Shown here piece by piece: positions 1 to 8,556 of a stretch of DNA of 64,000 bases; position 1 is the stretch's first letter, and every line of letters begins with the position of its first letter. Below the pieces are notes generated by a model that had not been told where the DNA came from, did not search any database, and saw nothing but the letters and a program-made list of their open reading frames with translations. The translations under genes were made by a program, and so were the position numbers. The DNA comes from Curtobacterium sp. Leaf261 (GTDB lineage Bacteria > Actinomycetota > Actinomycetes > Actinomycetales > Microbacteriaceae), in contig NZ_LMMJ01000001.1 of NCBI RefSeq assembly GCF_001422205.1, positions 489,591 to 553,590 of the forward strand, written 5' to 3'.

Positions 1-189
1 ATGTGCTGGGCGACGATCATCGCGTTCACCCGGGAGCGGCGGGCGTACCAGCAGGCTGAGCGGGCGGTGCTGATGGACGAGCTGGCCGAGCACTACGAGC
101 GCGAGGTGTTCGGGCCGGAGAACCGGCCGCCGCGCACCGGGACGATCGACCGGATCCGGCGTCGGCTGTACCGACGGCCGCCGCGCTGA
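1..189 (+). CDS. Small basic protein, possibly truncated at the window edge
   Basis: The reading frame is open from the first base, so the ATG at position 1 may be a real start or an internal methionine of a longer gene. The visible 62 residues are charged and arginine-rich toward the end (RRRLYRRPPR), with no signal peptide or membrane segment. I do not recognise a family. It ends 88 bases before a perfect palindrome that probably acts as a terminator shared with the convergent gene. Confidence 0.45.
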   Translation: MCWATIIAFTRERRAYQQAERAVLMDELAEHYEREVFGPENRPPRTGTIDRIRRRLYRRPPR

Positions 190-277
190 CACGGACCGCG
201 GCGCTGACGCAGGCTGGCGCGCTGACGCAGGCTGACGCTCCGACGCACGCCGACGCTCGCCGCGCCGACGCACGCGC

Positions 278-329
278 CTGACGGACTGGAGGCGCGGTGC
301 CAGCTGGCACCGCGCCTCCAGTCCGTCAG
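278..329. repeat. Perfect 52-bp palindrome (family A), likely bidirectional terminator
   Basis: Two exact 26-base inverted arms meet at CCAG/CTGG. The arms contain the core GGACTGGAGGCGCGGTGCC. The site lies between two convergent gene ends. The same core recurs at about ten other intergenic sites in this window, so it is a dispersed repeat family and may also stop transcription from both sides. Confidence 0.85.
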
Positions 330-372
330 TTTGTGGGCCGGTCAGGCCGATCCGTCAGGTGAGCCGTCGGGG

Positions 373-825
373 TCAGGCCTCGACGTCACCGCGCCATCCG
401 GCACCGCCCGTGGCGTGCTCGACGCGCTCCTTGAAGTTCTTGAGGTCCTTCTGCACGGCGTGTCCGCCGACGCCGATCGCGGCGCCGACCTTCTCGAGGA
501 AGCCGGTGGCCTCCCAGTCGAGCTGGACCGTCACGCGGGTCTTCGCGTCGTCGAGCTTGTGGAACGTGACGACCCCGGCGTGGTCCATGTCGCCGTCCTT
601 GCTCGTCCAGGCGACGCGCTCGTCGGGGTGCTGCTCGGTGATGATCGCGCGGAACGCCCGCGTGACCGGTCCCACGCTGATCGTCCAGTCCGTCGTGGTG
701 TCGTCGACCTGTGTGATCGACTGGACCTCGTCGAGGAAGGTCGGGAACTCCTCGAAGCGGGTCCACTGGTCGTAGGCCTGGCGCACGGGGACGTCGACGT
801 CGACCGTCTCGATGATCTGCGGCAT
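373..825 (-). CDS. SRPBCC-family (polyketide cyclase/COQ10-like) protein
   Basis: This 150-residue protein has the length and layout of START-like SRPBCC proteins, which bind a hydrophobic ligand in a helix-grip pocket. It opens with a beta strand (IIETVDVDVP), then the QAYDQWTRFEEFPTFLD segment typical of the family. It ends in a long amphipathic helix (LKNFKERVEH). The start at 825 was chosen because it is preceded by GAGGAG and matches the family N-terminus; the frame stays open upstream but only through the repeat region. The ligand cannot be predicted. It is a single gene ending at palindrome 278-329. Confidence 0.85.
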   Translation of the reverse strand: MPQIIETVDVDVPVRQAYDQWTRFEEFPTFLDEVQSITQVDDTTTDWTISVGPVTRAFRAIITEQHPDERVAWTSKDGDMDHAGVVTFHKLDDAKTRVTVQLDWEATGFLEKVGAAIGVGGHAVQKDLKNFKERVEHATGGAGWRGDVEA

Positions 826-977
826 GGGTGATGCTCCTCGCTGTCGTGCCGCTCCGAGTCCCGGGCGACGCTTCTGAACGGTAGGCCGTCCGTGCCGCGG
901 GCTGCCCAGGTTGGTGTCCCCCGGCGGCGGGCTGGTCGGGGCCGTCGGGCGGTCGGGCGGCGGTCGGGCGGGCGGCG

Positions 978-1139
978 GATGCGTGGGCACACAGCGACAC
1001 CATGCAGCGGGTGCGACGTCGTTCTCCCGGCAGGAAGTCGCTCGATGCGCCCGCATACGATGCGTGGGCACACAGCGACAAGATGCAGCGGGTGCGACGT
1101 CGTTCTCCGGGCAGGATGTCGCTCGATGTGTTCGCACAG
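978..1139. repeat. 81-bp tandem duplication in a gene-free stretch
   Basis: Two adjacent copies (978-1058 and 1059-1139) begin GATGCGTGGGCACACAGCGA and differ at only a few bases until the end of the second copy, where they diverge more. Each unit contains short inverted segments (GTGCGACGTCG, GTCGCTCGATG). The surrounding 826-1175 interval holds no convincing gene. Confidence 0.85.
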
Positions 1140-1175
1140 GACGACGAGTGCGGGCGGGGGGGGCCCGGCCGGGCG

Positions 1176-3251
1176 TCAGCGCGCCGTGGCTCTCGAGCGC
1201 CAGAGCAACCAGCTGAAGTACGGCGTGCCGATGACCGCCGTCAGGAGCCCCGCCCCGAGCTGCGCGGGCGCGATGACCGTGCGTCCGAGGACGTCGGCCG
1301 CGCACACGAGCACCGCACCGAGGAGCACCGCCGTCGGGACCACCATCGCGTGCCGCAGCCCGACGAGTGCGCGGGCTGCGTGCGGCGCGACGAGTCCGAC
1401 GAACCCGATCGTCCCGACGGCCGCGACCGCCGCGGCCGTGAGGAGCACCGCGACCACGAGGAACAGCAGACGCGTCGGTGCGAGCGGGACACCGAGGAGC
1501 CTCGGGGTGTCGTCGTCGAGTGCGACGAGGTCGAGCTCGCGGTGTCGGACGACCGCGACACCGACGCCGAGCACGAGCACGATCCCGAGGGGTACGAGGT
1601 CCGCCCCGGTCCTGCCGTAGGTCGAGCCGGACAGCCAGGTGAGCGCCTTCGCGGCGTTGTACGGATCGGTCGTGACGATGACCAGGCTGATCAGTGCCGT
1701 CGTCGCGGCGGACACCCCGACACCGATGAGCACGAGTCGGGTCTGCTGGAACCCGCCGCGCATCGCGAGGCCGAACACGACCGCGGCGGCGAGCAGCGCT
1801 CCGACGACGGCCGCGCCCGCGATCCCCCAGGACCCGGCGACCGGGACCGCCGTCACGAGCAGCACCGCGCCGAGGCCAGCGCCGCCGGACACCCCGAGGA
1901 TGCCGGGCTCCGCGAGCGGGTTCTTCGTCACGGCCTGCACGAACGTCCCGGCGAGGGCGAGTCCGGCGCCGGCGAGGAGTGCTGCGCCGACACGGGGCAT
2001 CCGCGTGTCGAGGACGAAGGACACGGCCGTGCCGGCACGACCCAGGAGCCAGTTCCCGACGTCGCCGAGCAGGAGCTTGGCGTCGCCGAGGAGGACCCCG
2101 GCGATGGTCGTCCCGACGACCACCGCGACGAGGACCAGGAGCGTGACGACGAACTCCGGGCGGGTGGCGACCCGGCGGCCGTCGGTCGGGACCACCGTCC
2201 GGGCGTCACGCGAGCGGAACGCCAGGACGACGAGGAACACCGCACCGACGAACGAGGTCACCACGCCCGTCGGGACGGCCACCGCGGTCTCCGCGCCGAC
2301 CGTCGTCCGGAGCAGCACGTCCGAGCCGAGCACGATGACGGCTCCGACGAGCCCGGCGACGGGCAGGAAGACCCGACTGGCCGCGATCCCCGGCACCCGG
2401 TTCGCGAGCAGCCGGACGAGCACCGGGGCGGAGAGCCCCACGAACCCGATGGGTCCGGCGAGCGTCACGGCGGCGGCGGACAGGAGCACGGCCAGCACCA
2501 CGGCCACCACACGGGTCGACCGGACGTTCACCCCGACACCCCGCGCAGCGTCGTCGCCGAGCGCGAGTGCATCGATGCGACGCCCCACGAGGAGAAGGAG
2601 GACCACACCGACGACGACGATCGGCGCCGCCTGCACGACACCGGACACGCCGTTCTGGGCGATGCTCCCCTGCGCCCACTGGTAGAGCCCCTTCGTCTCC
2701 TCGGGGAACAGCAGGACGAGCGCGCTCGACACGGACCCGAGGCCGAGCGCGAGCGCACTGCCGGCGAGCACGAGCCGGACCGTCCCTGAACCGAGCCCGG
2801 AGAGCGCGAGCACTGCAGCCGCAGCGACCAGCCCGCCGACGAACGCGACGCCCGACGATGCCAGGAAGGGGAACGAGGTACCCGTCACGCCGAGGACGGC
2901 GAGGGCGGTGTACGCGCCGGCGTTCACCGCCAGGGTGTCCGGCGACGCGAGCACGTTCCGGCTCACGGTCTGGAGCGCGCCCCCTGCGACTCCGAGGGCG
3001 ATCCCGACGAGGATCCCGGCGAGCATCCGCGGCAGCCGGGATGCGATCACGACCGAGGCGTCACCACCGGTCGACCGACCGATGACCGCCCGCCAGACCT
3101 CGGCGGGTCCGACGGCGGCCGTGCCCTGGGTCACGTCGACCAGCGCGATCACGACGACCACCACGACGGCGCCGATGAGCACCGCCACGCCCGACAGCCG
3201 TTCGACGGGGTCGCCGGATCGACGTCGGGGCAGGGCGGCGGCGGAACTCAT
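1176..3251 (-). CDS. Iron-siderophore ABC transporter permease, fused double FecCD domain
   Basis: At 691 residues it is twice the usual FecCD permease length and resembles FhuB, carrying both transmembrane halves in one chain. Each half has the family signature: LPRMLAGILVGIALGVAGG with a downstream SPDTLAVNAGA, then MPRVGAALLAGAGLALAG with KNPLAEPGILGVSGGA. About 20 hydrophobic helices are expected in the cytoplasmic membrane. It starts four bases after the stop of the binding-protein gene and is the last gene of a three-gene operon under an iron box. The substrate is most likely a ferric siderophore; haem or cobalamin cannot be excluded. Confidence 0.95.
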   Translation of the reverse strand: MSSAAALPRRRSGDPVERLSGVAVLIGAVVVVVVIALVDVTQGTAAVGPAEVWRAVIGRSTGGDASVVIASRLPRMLAGILVGIALGVAGGALQTVSRNVLASPDTLAVNAGAYTALAVLGVTGTSFPFLASSGVAFVGGLVAAAAVLALSGLGSGTVRLVLAGSALALGLGSVSSALVLLFPEETKGLYQWAQGSIAQNGVSGVVQAAPIVVVGVVLLLLVGRRIDALALGDDAARGVGVNVRSTRVVAVVLAVLLSAAAVTLAGPIGFVGLSAPVLVRLLANRVPGIAASRVFLPVAGLVGAVIVLGSDVLLRTTVGAETAVAVPTGVVTSFVGAVFLVVLAFRSRDARTVVPTDGRRVATRPEFVVTLLVLVAVVVGTTIAGVLLGDAKLLLGDVGNWLLGRAGTAVSFVLDTRMPRVGAALLAGAGLALAGTFVQAVTKNPLAEPGILGVSGGAGLGAVLLVTAVPVAGSWGIAGAAVVGALLAAAVVFGLAMRGGFQQTRLVLIGVGVSAATTALISLVIVTTDPYNAAKALTWLSGSTYGRTGADLVPLGIVLVLGVGVAVVRHRELDLVALDDDTPRLLGVPLAPTRLLFLVVAVLLTAAAVAAVGTIGFVGLVAPHAARALVGLRHAMVVPTAVLLGAVLVCAADVLGRTVIAPAQLGAGLLTAVIGTPYFSWLLWRSRATAR

Positions 3252-3255
3252 GGGT

Positions 3256-4236
3256 CTACTTCGTCAGTGCGGCGACGACGGCCTCGACGTAGGCCTCCAT
3301 CGACTCCGGCCCGCCGAACATCCAGATGCCGTCGGGCAGCCGGTGCACGTTCCCGGCCTCGACGAGCGGGAGTGACTTCCACACGGCGTTGTCCGCGAGC
3401 GCGTCGGCGAACGGGTCCTCGCCGTCGGCCTTGTTCCCGATGTACAGGAACTGCACGTCGTCGCCGAGCTCCGTCAGCCCCTCGACGTCGGTGGAGGCGA
3501 GCCCGTACGCCGCGTCACCCTCGAGCTGCCACGCGTTCCGCAGGCCGAGCTCGGTCGTGACGTCGGCGACGAGCGAGCCCTCGACGTACGGGCGGATCGA
3601 CACCTGGTTCGCGTCGACGTACCCGTCCGCGAACGCGAAGCGGGTGCCGTCGAGGCCCGCCTCCTCGATGGCGGCCCGGCCGTCGGCGATGGTCGACCGG
3701 AAGCCCTTCGTGACCGCTGCCGCCTCCGCCCGGGTGCCGGTCGCCTCGGCGATCATGTCGAGGTTCGTGAGCATCTGGTCGATCTGTCCCGAGGCGTCGG
3801 CCGAACGGACCTCGAGCACCGGGGCGATCCGACGGAGCTGCTTGACCGCCGACGCCGAGAGGTCCGTCGTCGCGACGATGAGGTCCGGCGACAGCGCGGC
3901 GATCGTGTCCATGCTCGGTTCGCCACGGGTGCCGATGTCCTCCGGTTCGTTGGTGAGCGGGACGGCGGCGTCCCAGGCCCGGTACCCGGCGACATCGGCG
4001 ACACCGACGGGGTCGACCCCGAGCGAGACGAGGTTCTCGACCACGTTCCACTCGGTGCCGACGACTTTCCGCGCCGGACCGTCGAGCGTGACGGTCGCGC
4101 CGGTCGCGTCCTTCATGGAGATCGTGGTGCCGGAGGACGACGCGTCGTCGTTCGCGGCTTCGGTCGTCCCGCAGCCGGTCAGGACGAGTGCTGCGGAGGC
4201 GGCGACGGCCGCGGTGAGGAGGATACGACGGTGCAT
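3256..4236 (-). CDS. Iron-siderophore ABC transporter substrate-binding lipoprotein
   Basis: The 326-residue protein starts with a lipoprotein signal: RR, a hydrophobic stretch, then LTGC with the lipidated cysteine at residue 22. The mature part follows the periplasmic-binding-protein class III (FecB/FhuD) layout: KVVGTEWNVVENLVSLGVDPVG near residues 58-80, then DLIVATTDLS, and a C-terminal lobe joined by one long helix around the TGTRAEAAAVTKGF segment. It would capture a ferric siderophore outside the membrane and pass it to the adjacent permease. It lies between the ATPase and permease genes of the operon. Confidence 0.94.
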   Translation of the reverse strand: MHRRILLTAAVAASAALVLTGCGTTEAANDDASSSGTTISMKDATGATVTLDGPARKVVGTEWNVVENLVSLGVDPVGVADVAGYRAWDAAVPLTNEPEDIGTRGEPSMDTIAALSPDLIVATTDLSASAVKQLRRIAPVLEVRSADASGQIDQMLTNLDMIAEATGTRAEAAAVTKGFRSTIADGRAAIEEAGLDGTRFAFADGYVDANQVSIRPYVEGSLVADVTTELGLRNAWQLEGDAAYGLASTDVEGLTELGDDVQFLYIGNKADGEDPFADALADNAVWKSLPLVEAGNVHRLPDGIWMFGGPESMEAYVEAVVAALTK

Positions 4237-4284
4237 GATGCTGCGGGGTTCCTTCGGTTTCGGTGAGGGGTTCGGGACGCGCGG

Positions 4285-5157
4285 TCAGGCGGGGACGTGC
4301 CCGGCGCGGCTGTGGTGGCGGCCGATCGCGCGTGTGCGGAGTCCGCCGGTGGACGGGTCCATGTCGACGTCGATCCGGATGCCGTAGACCTCGGTGAGTC
4401 GCGCCGCCGTCAGCACCTCGGTCGGCGTCCCCGAGGCGACGATCCGACCGTCACTGAGGAGCGCGACCCGATCGGCGACGGCGGCGGCTTGGTCGAGGTC
4501 GTGGAGCACGACGCCGACCGCGATCCGACGCGAGTCCGCGAGGTCGCGCACGAGGTCGAGGAGCTCCACCTGGTAGCGCAGGTCGAGGTACGTCGTCGGC
4601 TCGTCGAGGAGCAGCACGCCGGTCTCCTGCGCGAGGCAGCTCGCGAGCCAGACGCGCTGCAGCTGTCCGCCGGAGAGCTGGTCGACCCCGCGGTCGGCGA
4701 GGTCCGCGACACCGGTCACCGCGATCGCACGGTCCACCGCACGGCCGCCGTCCGGGTCGGGCCGACCCCAGCGTCCACGGTGCGGGTAGCGCCCGAACGC
4801 CACAACGTCGCGGACCCGGAGCCCGCCGGGTGTCGGCCGTCCCTGGGTCAGCAGGGCGACGTGCCGCGCGAACTCCCGGATCGAGAGCGCGAAGCCGTCG
4901 ACGGACTCGTCGCTGTCCGGGGTCGCGAGTCGGAGCGTGCCGACCCTGGCGGTCTGGAGTCGTGCGATCGTCCGGAGGAGCGTCGACTTCCCGCTGCCGT
5001 TCGGACCCACGAGCGCGGTCACCTGCCCGGGGCGGAGTGCGAGGTCGGCAGCGTGGACGACGTCGACGCCGTCGTACGCGACCGTGACGTGGTCGGCGAG
5101 CAACGCGTGCGGCAGGTCCGCCGAGGTGCGATCGGCACCGCTCCCGAAGTTGGTCAT
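4285..5157 (-). CDS. Iron-siderophore ABC transporter ATP-binding protein (FecE/FhuC type)
   Basis: The 290-residue chain carries the ATPase motifs in order: Walker A GPNGSGKST, Q-loop region (LLTQGRPTPGG), signature LSGGQLQRVWLA, Walker B VLLLDEPTTYLD and the switch histidine in VVLHDLDQ. It is the first gene of the uptake operon and energises import through the fused permease. No ribosome binding site precedes the ATG; instead a DtxR/IdeR-like box begins 6 bases upstream, so the transcript may be leaderless. Confidence 0.95.
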   Translation of the reverse strand: MTNFGSGADRTSADLPHALLADHVTVAYDGVDVVHAADLALRPGQVTALVGPNGSGKSTLLRTIARLQTARVGTLRLATPDSDESVDGFALSIREFARHVALLTQGRPTPGGLRVRDVVAFGRYPHRGRWGRPDPDGGRAVDRAIAVTGVADLADRGVDQLSGGQLQRVWLASCLAQETGVLLLDEPTTYLDLRYQVELLDLVRDLADSRRIAVGVVLHDLDQAAAVADRVALLSDGRIVASGTPTEVLTAARLTEVYGIRIDVDMDPSTGGLRTRAIGRHHSRAGHVPA

Positions 5158-5163
5158 GGTTGA

Positions 5164-5182
5164 TTAGGGTAGCCTAACCTTA
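5164..5182 (-). promoter_or_regulatory. DtxR/IdeR-type iron box
   Basis: The 19 bases TTAGGGTAGCCTAACCTTA match the published DtxR consensus TTAGGTTAGGCTAACCTAA at 16 of 19 positions. On the minus strand the site contains -10-like TAGGCT, and its edge lies only 6 bases from the ABC ATPase start codon. An iron-loaded DtxR/IdeR repressor bound here would block the promoter, so the operon should be expressed under iron limitation. Confidence 0.85.
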
Positions 5183-5190
5183 CCGACCAC

Positions 5191-5244
5191 GCGACCGCAT
5201 GACGATGCGACCGCATGACGACGCGACCGCCGCACGACGCGACC
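5191..5244. repeat. 16-bp microrepeat, about 3.4 copies
   Basis: GCGACCGCATGACGAT is followed by GCGACCGCATGACGAC, a diverged third copy and a partial fourth. It fills much of the gap between the iron box and the next gene. It creates spurious ATG codons in frame with the downstream gene. Confidence 0.8.
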
Positions 5245-5291
5245 TCGCCACCACGCCGCCTCGCGATCGTCCGGCGCGTCGGCGGCCCGCG

Positions 5292-5297
5292 GTACCG
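5292..5297 (+). promoter_or_regulatory. -10 element of a probable leaderless promoter
   Basis: TACCGT is followed by exactly six bases and then ATG at 5305, with no Shine-Dalgarno sequence. The same geometry occurs before several other genes in the window. Confidence 0.6.
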
Positions 5298-5304
5298 TGC
5301 CGCC

Positions 5305-5880
5305 ATGACATCGCGCTCGCGCCTCGAGACCTGCCGCGGCTCGCGCTCGGACGCTCCGTGCCCCGGGCCCGTCCCGGCGGGCAGCCCCGTGCCGCTCTGC
5401 GAGCAGCACCTCGAGATCGCCAGGGACTTCTCGGACCGCGAGCACGGCATGCAGGACACGCTCCCCGCACCCTGCGGCGCGTGCGGTTCGCGCGTCGGCG
5501 TCCGGTACCCGAGCGCGTGGGTCTGCGCCGTCTGCGAGTGGCGCTTCGGCACGGTGCCGGACGACGAGCTCCCGCCGCCGCGCGTCGACGTCGTGTACTA
5601 CATCCGGTTCGACGACCGCATCAAGATCGGCACCACCGCGAACCCCCGCCAGCGGCTCGCGCGGCTCTGGCACCAGGATCTCCTCGCCTTCGAGCGCGGC
5701 GATCGGACCCTGGAACACGCCCGACACGTCCGGTTCGCGGCGTACCGGTTCCCCGGGACCGAGTGGTTCGCGGCGAACCCGGAACTCGACGAACACATCC
5801 GCATCCTGGCGGCAGGGCACCCCGACCCGTGGGCGCTGCACGCACGCTGGCGGAGCGAGGCGCTCGCTCTCCGCGGCTGA
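5305..5880 (+). CDS. GIY-YIG/MUG113-like nuclease-domain protein
   Basis: The C-terminal half contains VVYYIRFDDRIKIGTT followed by NPRQRLARL, the layout of the T5orf172/MUG113 branch of GIY-YIG nucleases (YYI and KIGTT strands, then an arginine helix). The N-terminal half has cysteine pairs (CGACGSR, CAVCEW) that could form a zinc ribbon. The start at 5305 gives 191 residues and fits a leaderless promoter; an ATG at 5215 lies in a microrepeat. The substrate is unknown. The next gene, on the opposite strand, also looks nuclease-like. Confidence 0.75.
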   Translation: MTSRSRLETCRGSRSDAPCPGPVPAGSPVPLCEQHLEIARDFSDREHGMQDTLPAPCGACGSRVGVRYPSAWVCAVCEWRFGTVPDDELPPPRVDVVYYIRFDDRIKIGTTANPRQRLARLWHQDLLAFERGDRTLEHARHVRFAAYRFPGTEWFAANPELDEHIRILAAGHPDPWALHARWRSEALALRG

Positions 5881-5895
5881 TTCGGCGAACCGCCC

Positions 5896-6909
5896 TCAGC
5901 GCAGGTACGCGTCGACGAGGAACGGGCCACGGATGTCCCGGAGTGCGTCGAGCAGCCGGGGGACGGTCTGCCGGGTGAGTCCCGACATCGTCAGGTCGTA
6001 CGGTCCGAGCGGCTCGAGTCGCCCGGTACGGATCCGCACGACCTCCCAGCCCGCCGCGCGCACCACGCGGTCCTTCCGCCGGTCCGCCTCCTCGCGGCGT
6101 CCGACGTGCTCGAGCCCGTGCCGTCCGGTCGAGTCCCACTCCACCGCGACCCGCAGCTCTGGCAACAGGATGTCCGGCCAGGCCTCGACATGGTCGAAGA
6201 ACGGCCGACCGATGCGCACCGCGGTGTGTCCCTCGGTCGACTCGAGGCGCGCGGCGAGGTCCGCGCGGAGCTGCGCCTCCACCGCCGACGCCGGTGCCGG
6301 CGCGCAGGCACTCGCGAACGACTCCCCCACCGGGAGCGCCGGCGTGCGGTCGCAGACCGGACGGGAGGCCCGGGGTTCGGTCCCACGGGACCGCGCGCGT
6401 CCGGTGATCGGTCGCGCGGGCACGCCGTCCGGGATCGGGACGGACGAGAGGTCCGGACGCGCGGCCGTCGGGACGGAGGTCGAGGCGGGGGCGTGCGGCG
6501 TGACGGAGGTGGGTCGTGCCTCCCGTCCGTCGTCGCGGGACGGCACGCGCGCGCCGAGCGCGGCCCATGCCTCCGCCGCCGCGCGCACCACGGTCGTCGA
6601 CCCCGGCCTGGCCGTCGCCACGCAGTCCGGACACCACGACGACCGACGTCGCTCCCGCCCGGGGCGCGCACGCTGCTCCCCCGGTGTCGCGACGAACCGG
6701 TGACCGGCGTCGCACTCCCACGTCAGGTACACGTCGGCCGCGGGCGGGACCTGCGTGAGCACGATCCAGTGGTTGAGGTCCGGGTGGTACTGGCGCACCA
6801 GGATCGGGTACGCGGCCCAGGCGTCCCGGAACTCGCCGACGGCGTAGGGCTCGGCGAGGGCGCGCGACCACTGGCGTCGCGCCCACCACATCTCGATCGG
6901 CTCGGGCAC
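5896..6909 (-). CDS. Treble-clef zinc-finger plus DUF559/Vsr-like endonuclease-fold protein
   Basis: The N-terminal region has TWECDAGHRF near residue 63 and SWCPDCV near residue 91, giving Cys/His ligands as in DUF4379-type treble-clef fingers. A low-complexity linker follows. The C-terminal third (DILLPELRVAVEWDSTGRHG and later DRRKDRVVRAAGWEVVRIR) matches the restriction-like fold of DUF559/Vsr proteins, with a plausible catalytic D/E pair. It probably binds or cuts nucleic acid. It is transcribed divergently from the AlkD-like gene. Confidence 0.72.
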   Translation of the reverse strand: MPEPIEMWWARRQWSRALAEPYAVGEFRDAWAAYPILVRQYHPDLNHWIVLTQVPPAADVYLTWECDAGHRFVATPGEQRARPGRERRRSSWCPDCVATARPGSTTVVRAAAEAWAALGARVPSRDDGREARPTSVTPHAPASTSVPTAARPDLSSVPIPDGVPARPITGRARSRGTEPRASRPVCDRTPALPVGESFASACAPAPASAVEAQLRADLAARLESTEGHTAVRIGRPFFDHVEAWPDILLPELRVAVEWDSTGRHGLEHVGRREEADRRKDRVVRAAGWEVVRIRTGRLEPLGPYDLTMSGLTRQTVPRLLDALRDIRGPFLVDAYLR

Positions 6910-6962
6910 GGCGGCAGCGTACGACGGACCACCGTCACCGGGCGGACCGGGGGCATACTGCT

Positions 6963-7592
6963 GTGGTGGCTCCCCGCAGCGTCCTCGACCGTCTGACCGC
7001 CGCAGTGCCGGAGGACCTCGCCGCCGCGCGTCGGGTGGCCCGCTCGGTCGGCACCATCGACGACGCCACCGTCGACGACCTGCTGTGGAGCGAGGCGCAC
7101 GGACTCCGGCTCGTCGCCGTCCTGGCGCTCGTCCAGCGGTTCCGCGCGGGCGACGACGCGACCCGGGCGGCGGTGCTCGAGCGCTGGCTCGACGCGGCGC
7201 GCGCCGAACGCCTCGACAGCCGTGAGCTCGTGGACCTCGGAGCCGAGCAGATCGTCGGCGAGTGGTACGTGGACCGGCCGCGGAACGCGATGTTCGCGCT
7301 CGCGAAGAGCGACGTCGTGTGGGTGCGACGAGCCGCCGTGATGGCGACGCTGTCGTTCGTCAAACGCGGTGATGCCTCGACGAGCCTCGACATCGCGGGC
7401 CGGCTGGTCCGCGAGCGAGGCGACGACGTGCAGACCGCCGTCGGACTCGTGCTCCGGGAGGTCGGGAAGCGGGCCGATCACGACGCACTGCTGGCGTTCC
7501 TCGACCGGTACGCCACGATGATGCGACCGGCGACCCGGACGGCCGCGATCGAGCACCTGGGACCGGTCGAACGGGAGCGCTACGCCATCTGA
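6963..7592 (+). CDS. AlkD-like DNA alkylation repair protein (HEAT repeats)
   Basis: The 209-residue, mostly helical protein contains DVVWVRRAAVMATLSFVKRG and later DDVQTAVGLVLREVGKRAD, which follow the AlkD pattern (WxRRxAxV, then VxKAxGWxLRExGK). AlkD proteins are glycosylases that recognise alkylated bases with HEAT-like repeats. The usual tryptophan in the second motif is replaced (AVGLVL), so activity is uncertain. Two adjacent GTG codons (6963 and 6966) could start it; neither has a clear ribosome binding site. It is a single gene. Confidence 0.72.
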   Translation: MVAPRSVLDRLTAAVPEDLAAARRVARSVGTIDDATVDDLLWSEAHGLRLVAVLALVQRFRAGDDATRAAVLERWLDAARAERLDSRELVDLGAEQIVGEWYVDRPRNAMFALAKSDVVWVRRAAVMATLSFVKRGDASTSLDIAGRLVRERGDDVQTAVGLVLREVGKRADHDALLAFLDRYATMMRPATRTAAIEHLGPVERERYAI

Positions 7593-7613
7593 CCGACTCG
7601 CACCGTCCGCCCG

Positions 7614-8534
7614 TCAGAGACTGTCCGGGTCGAGGTTCAGCGTCGTGCCCTCGAGCAGGTACTGCTGCTGCCCGAAGACCTCGACGTCCGCGTTCAGCCA
7701 CACGAGGTCCTGGACCGAGATCCCGAAGCGCTTCGCGACGACGACCGCGCGGTCGCCGTGCGCCACGAGGTATGACTTCGGGGCTCCGGAGGCCGTCGTG
7801 GCGGTCACGACACCGTACGCGTACGGACCGGCAGCACCCTCGACCGGATGGACGTTCGACTGCCGCACCGGGATCGACCACCGGACGGTGTCCACCGCGA
7901 GCACCTTGTCCGGACCGATCTCGACCGGGATGCTCGGGTCCGACGACGCCGACGAGTAGGTCACGAGTGTGCCGAGGGACGACGGGTCGTGTCCGACACC
8001 CTCGAGCGCCGCGGACGACGGCGCCGCGGCCGTCGTGGTGGGACCGCCGAGCTGGTGGTCGCCGACGCCGTGCGAGGTGAGACCGTCCCCGACCTTCGGG
8101 GCGAGGTCGAGGAGCGTGGCGGACACGGGTACCGGCAGCGTCGAGGTGAAGCCGGAGAACTGCGTCGAGAAGGTCGCGTCGCCGTTCGCCACGACCCGGT
8201 AGTGGAAGTGCACGCTGCCCTTGGGCGACGCGACGTCCCCCTCGGCGACCACGGTGCCGGCGCTGATCTGCGTCAGTGTCGGGCTCGGCATCGGTGTGCT
8301 CTCGGGCTCGGGCACGAGGGGTGTCGGGGTCGCGGATCCGTCGAGCGACCCGGACCCGGGCGCTGAGGCCGACGGCGTCCGTGTCGAGCTCGCGGACGGC
8401 GTGCCGGTCGATGCGGACAGCGGCCCGGTGTGCGGCGCGAACAGCGAACAGCCGCCCAGCATCGTGACCAACGCCCCGGCCGCGACGAGTGTCGACCATC
8501 GTCGGGCTCGCCGGCCCGCATCTCCCCAGAACAT
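7614..8534 (-). CDS. Secreted LysM-domain lipoprotein
   Basis: The start at 8534 is preceded by AAGGGGG. The N-terminus has an RR pair, a hydrophobic segment and LGGC, a lipobox with cysteine near residue 28. A Ser/Thr/Pro-rich linker follows to about residue 75, which fits a wall-spanning tether. The C-terminus (SYLVAHGDRAVVVAKRFGIS, then LVWLNADV) is a LysM module that binds peptidoglycan. The middle region, with an HFHYRVVANGDATF segment, is not recognised. It ends close to another gene end and lies downstream of the TetR gene. Confidence 0.82.
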   Translation of the reverse strand: MFWGDAGRRARRWSTLVAAGALVTMLGGCSLFAPHTGPLSASTGTPSASSTRTPSASAPGSGSLDGSATPTPLVPEPESTPMPSPTLTQISAGTVVAEGDVASPKGSVHFHYRVVANGDATFSTQFSGFTSTLPVPVSATLLDLAPKVGDGLTSHGVGDHQLGGPTTTAAAPSSAALEGVGHDPSSLGTLVTYSSASSDPSIPVEIGPDKVLAVDTVRWSIPVRQSNVHPVEGAAGPYAYGVVTATTASGAPKSYLVAHGDRAVVVAKRFGISVQDLVWLNADVEVFGQQQYLLEGTTLNLDPDSL

Positions 8535-8556
8535 GAAATACCCCCTTGCCGAGATC

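Noticed and set aside
826-1305. N-terminal extension of the SRPBCC gene through the 81-base repeats
   Set aside because: The extension is basic, repetitive and unlike the family; the start at 825 has a ribosome binding site.
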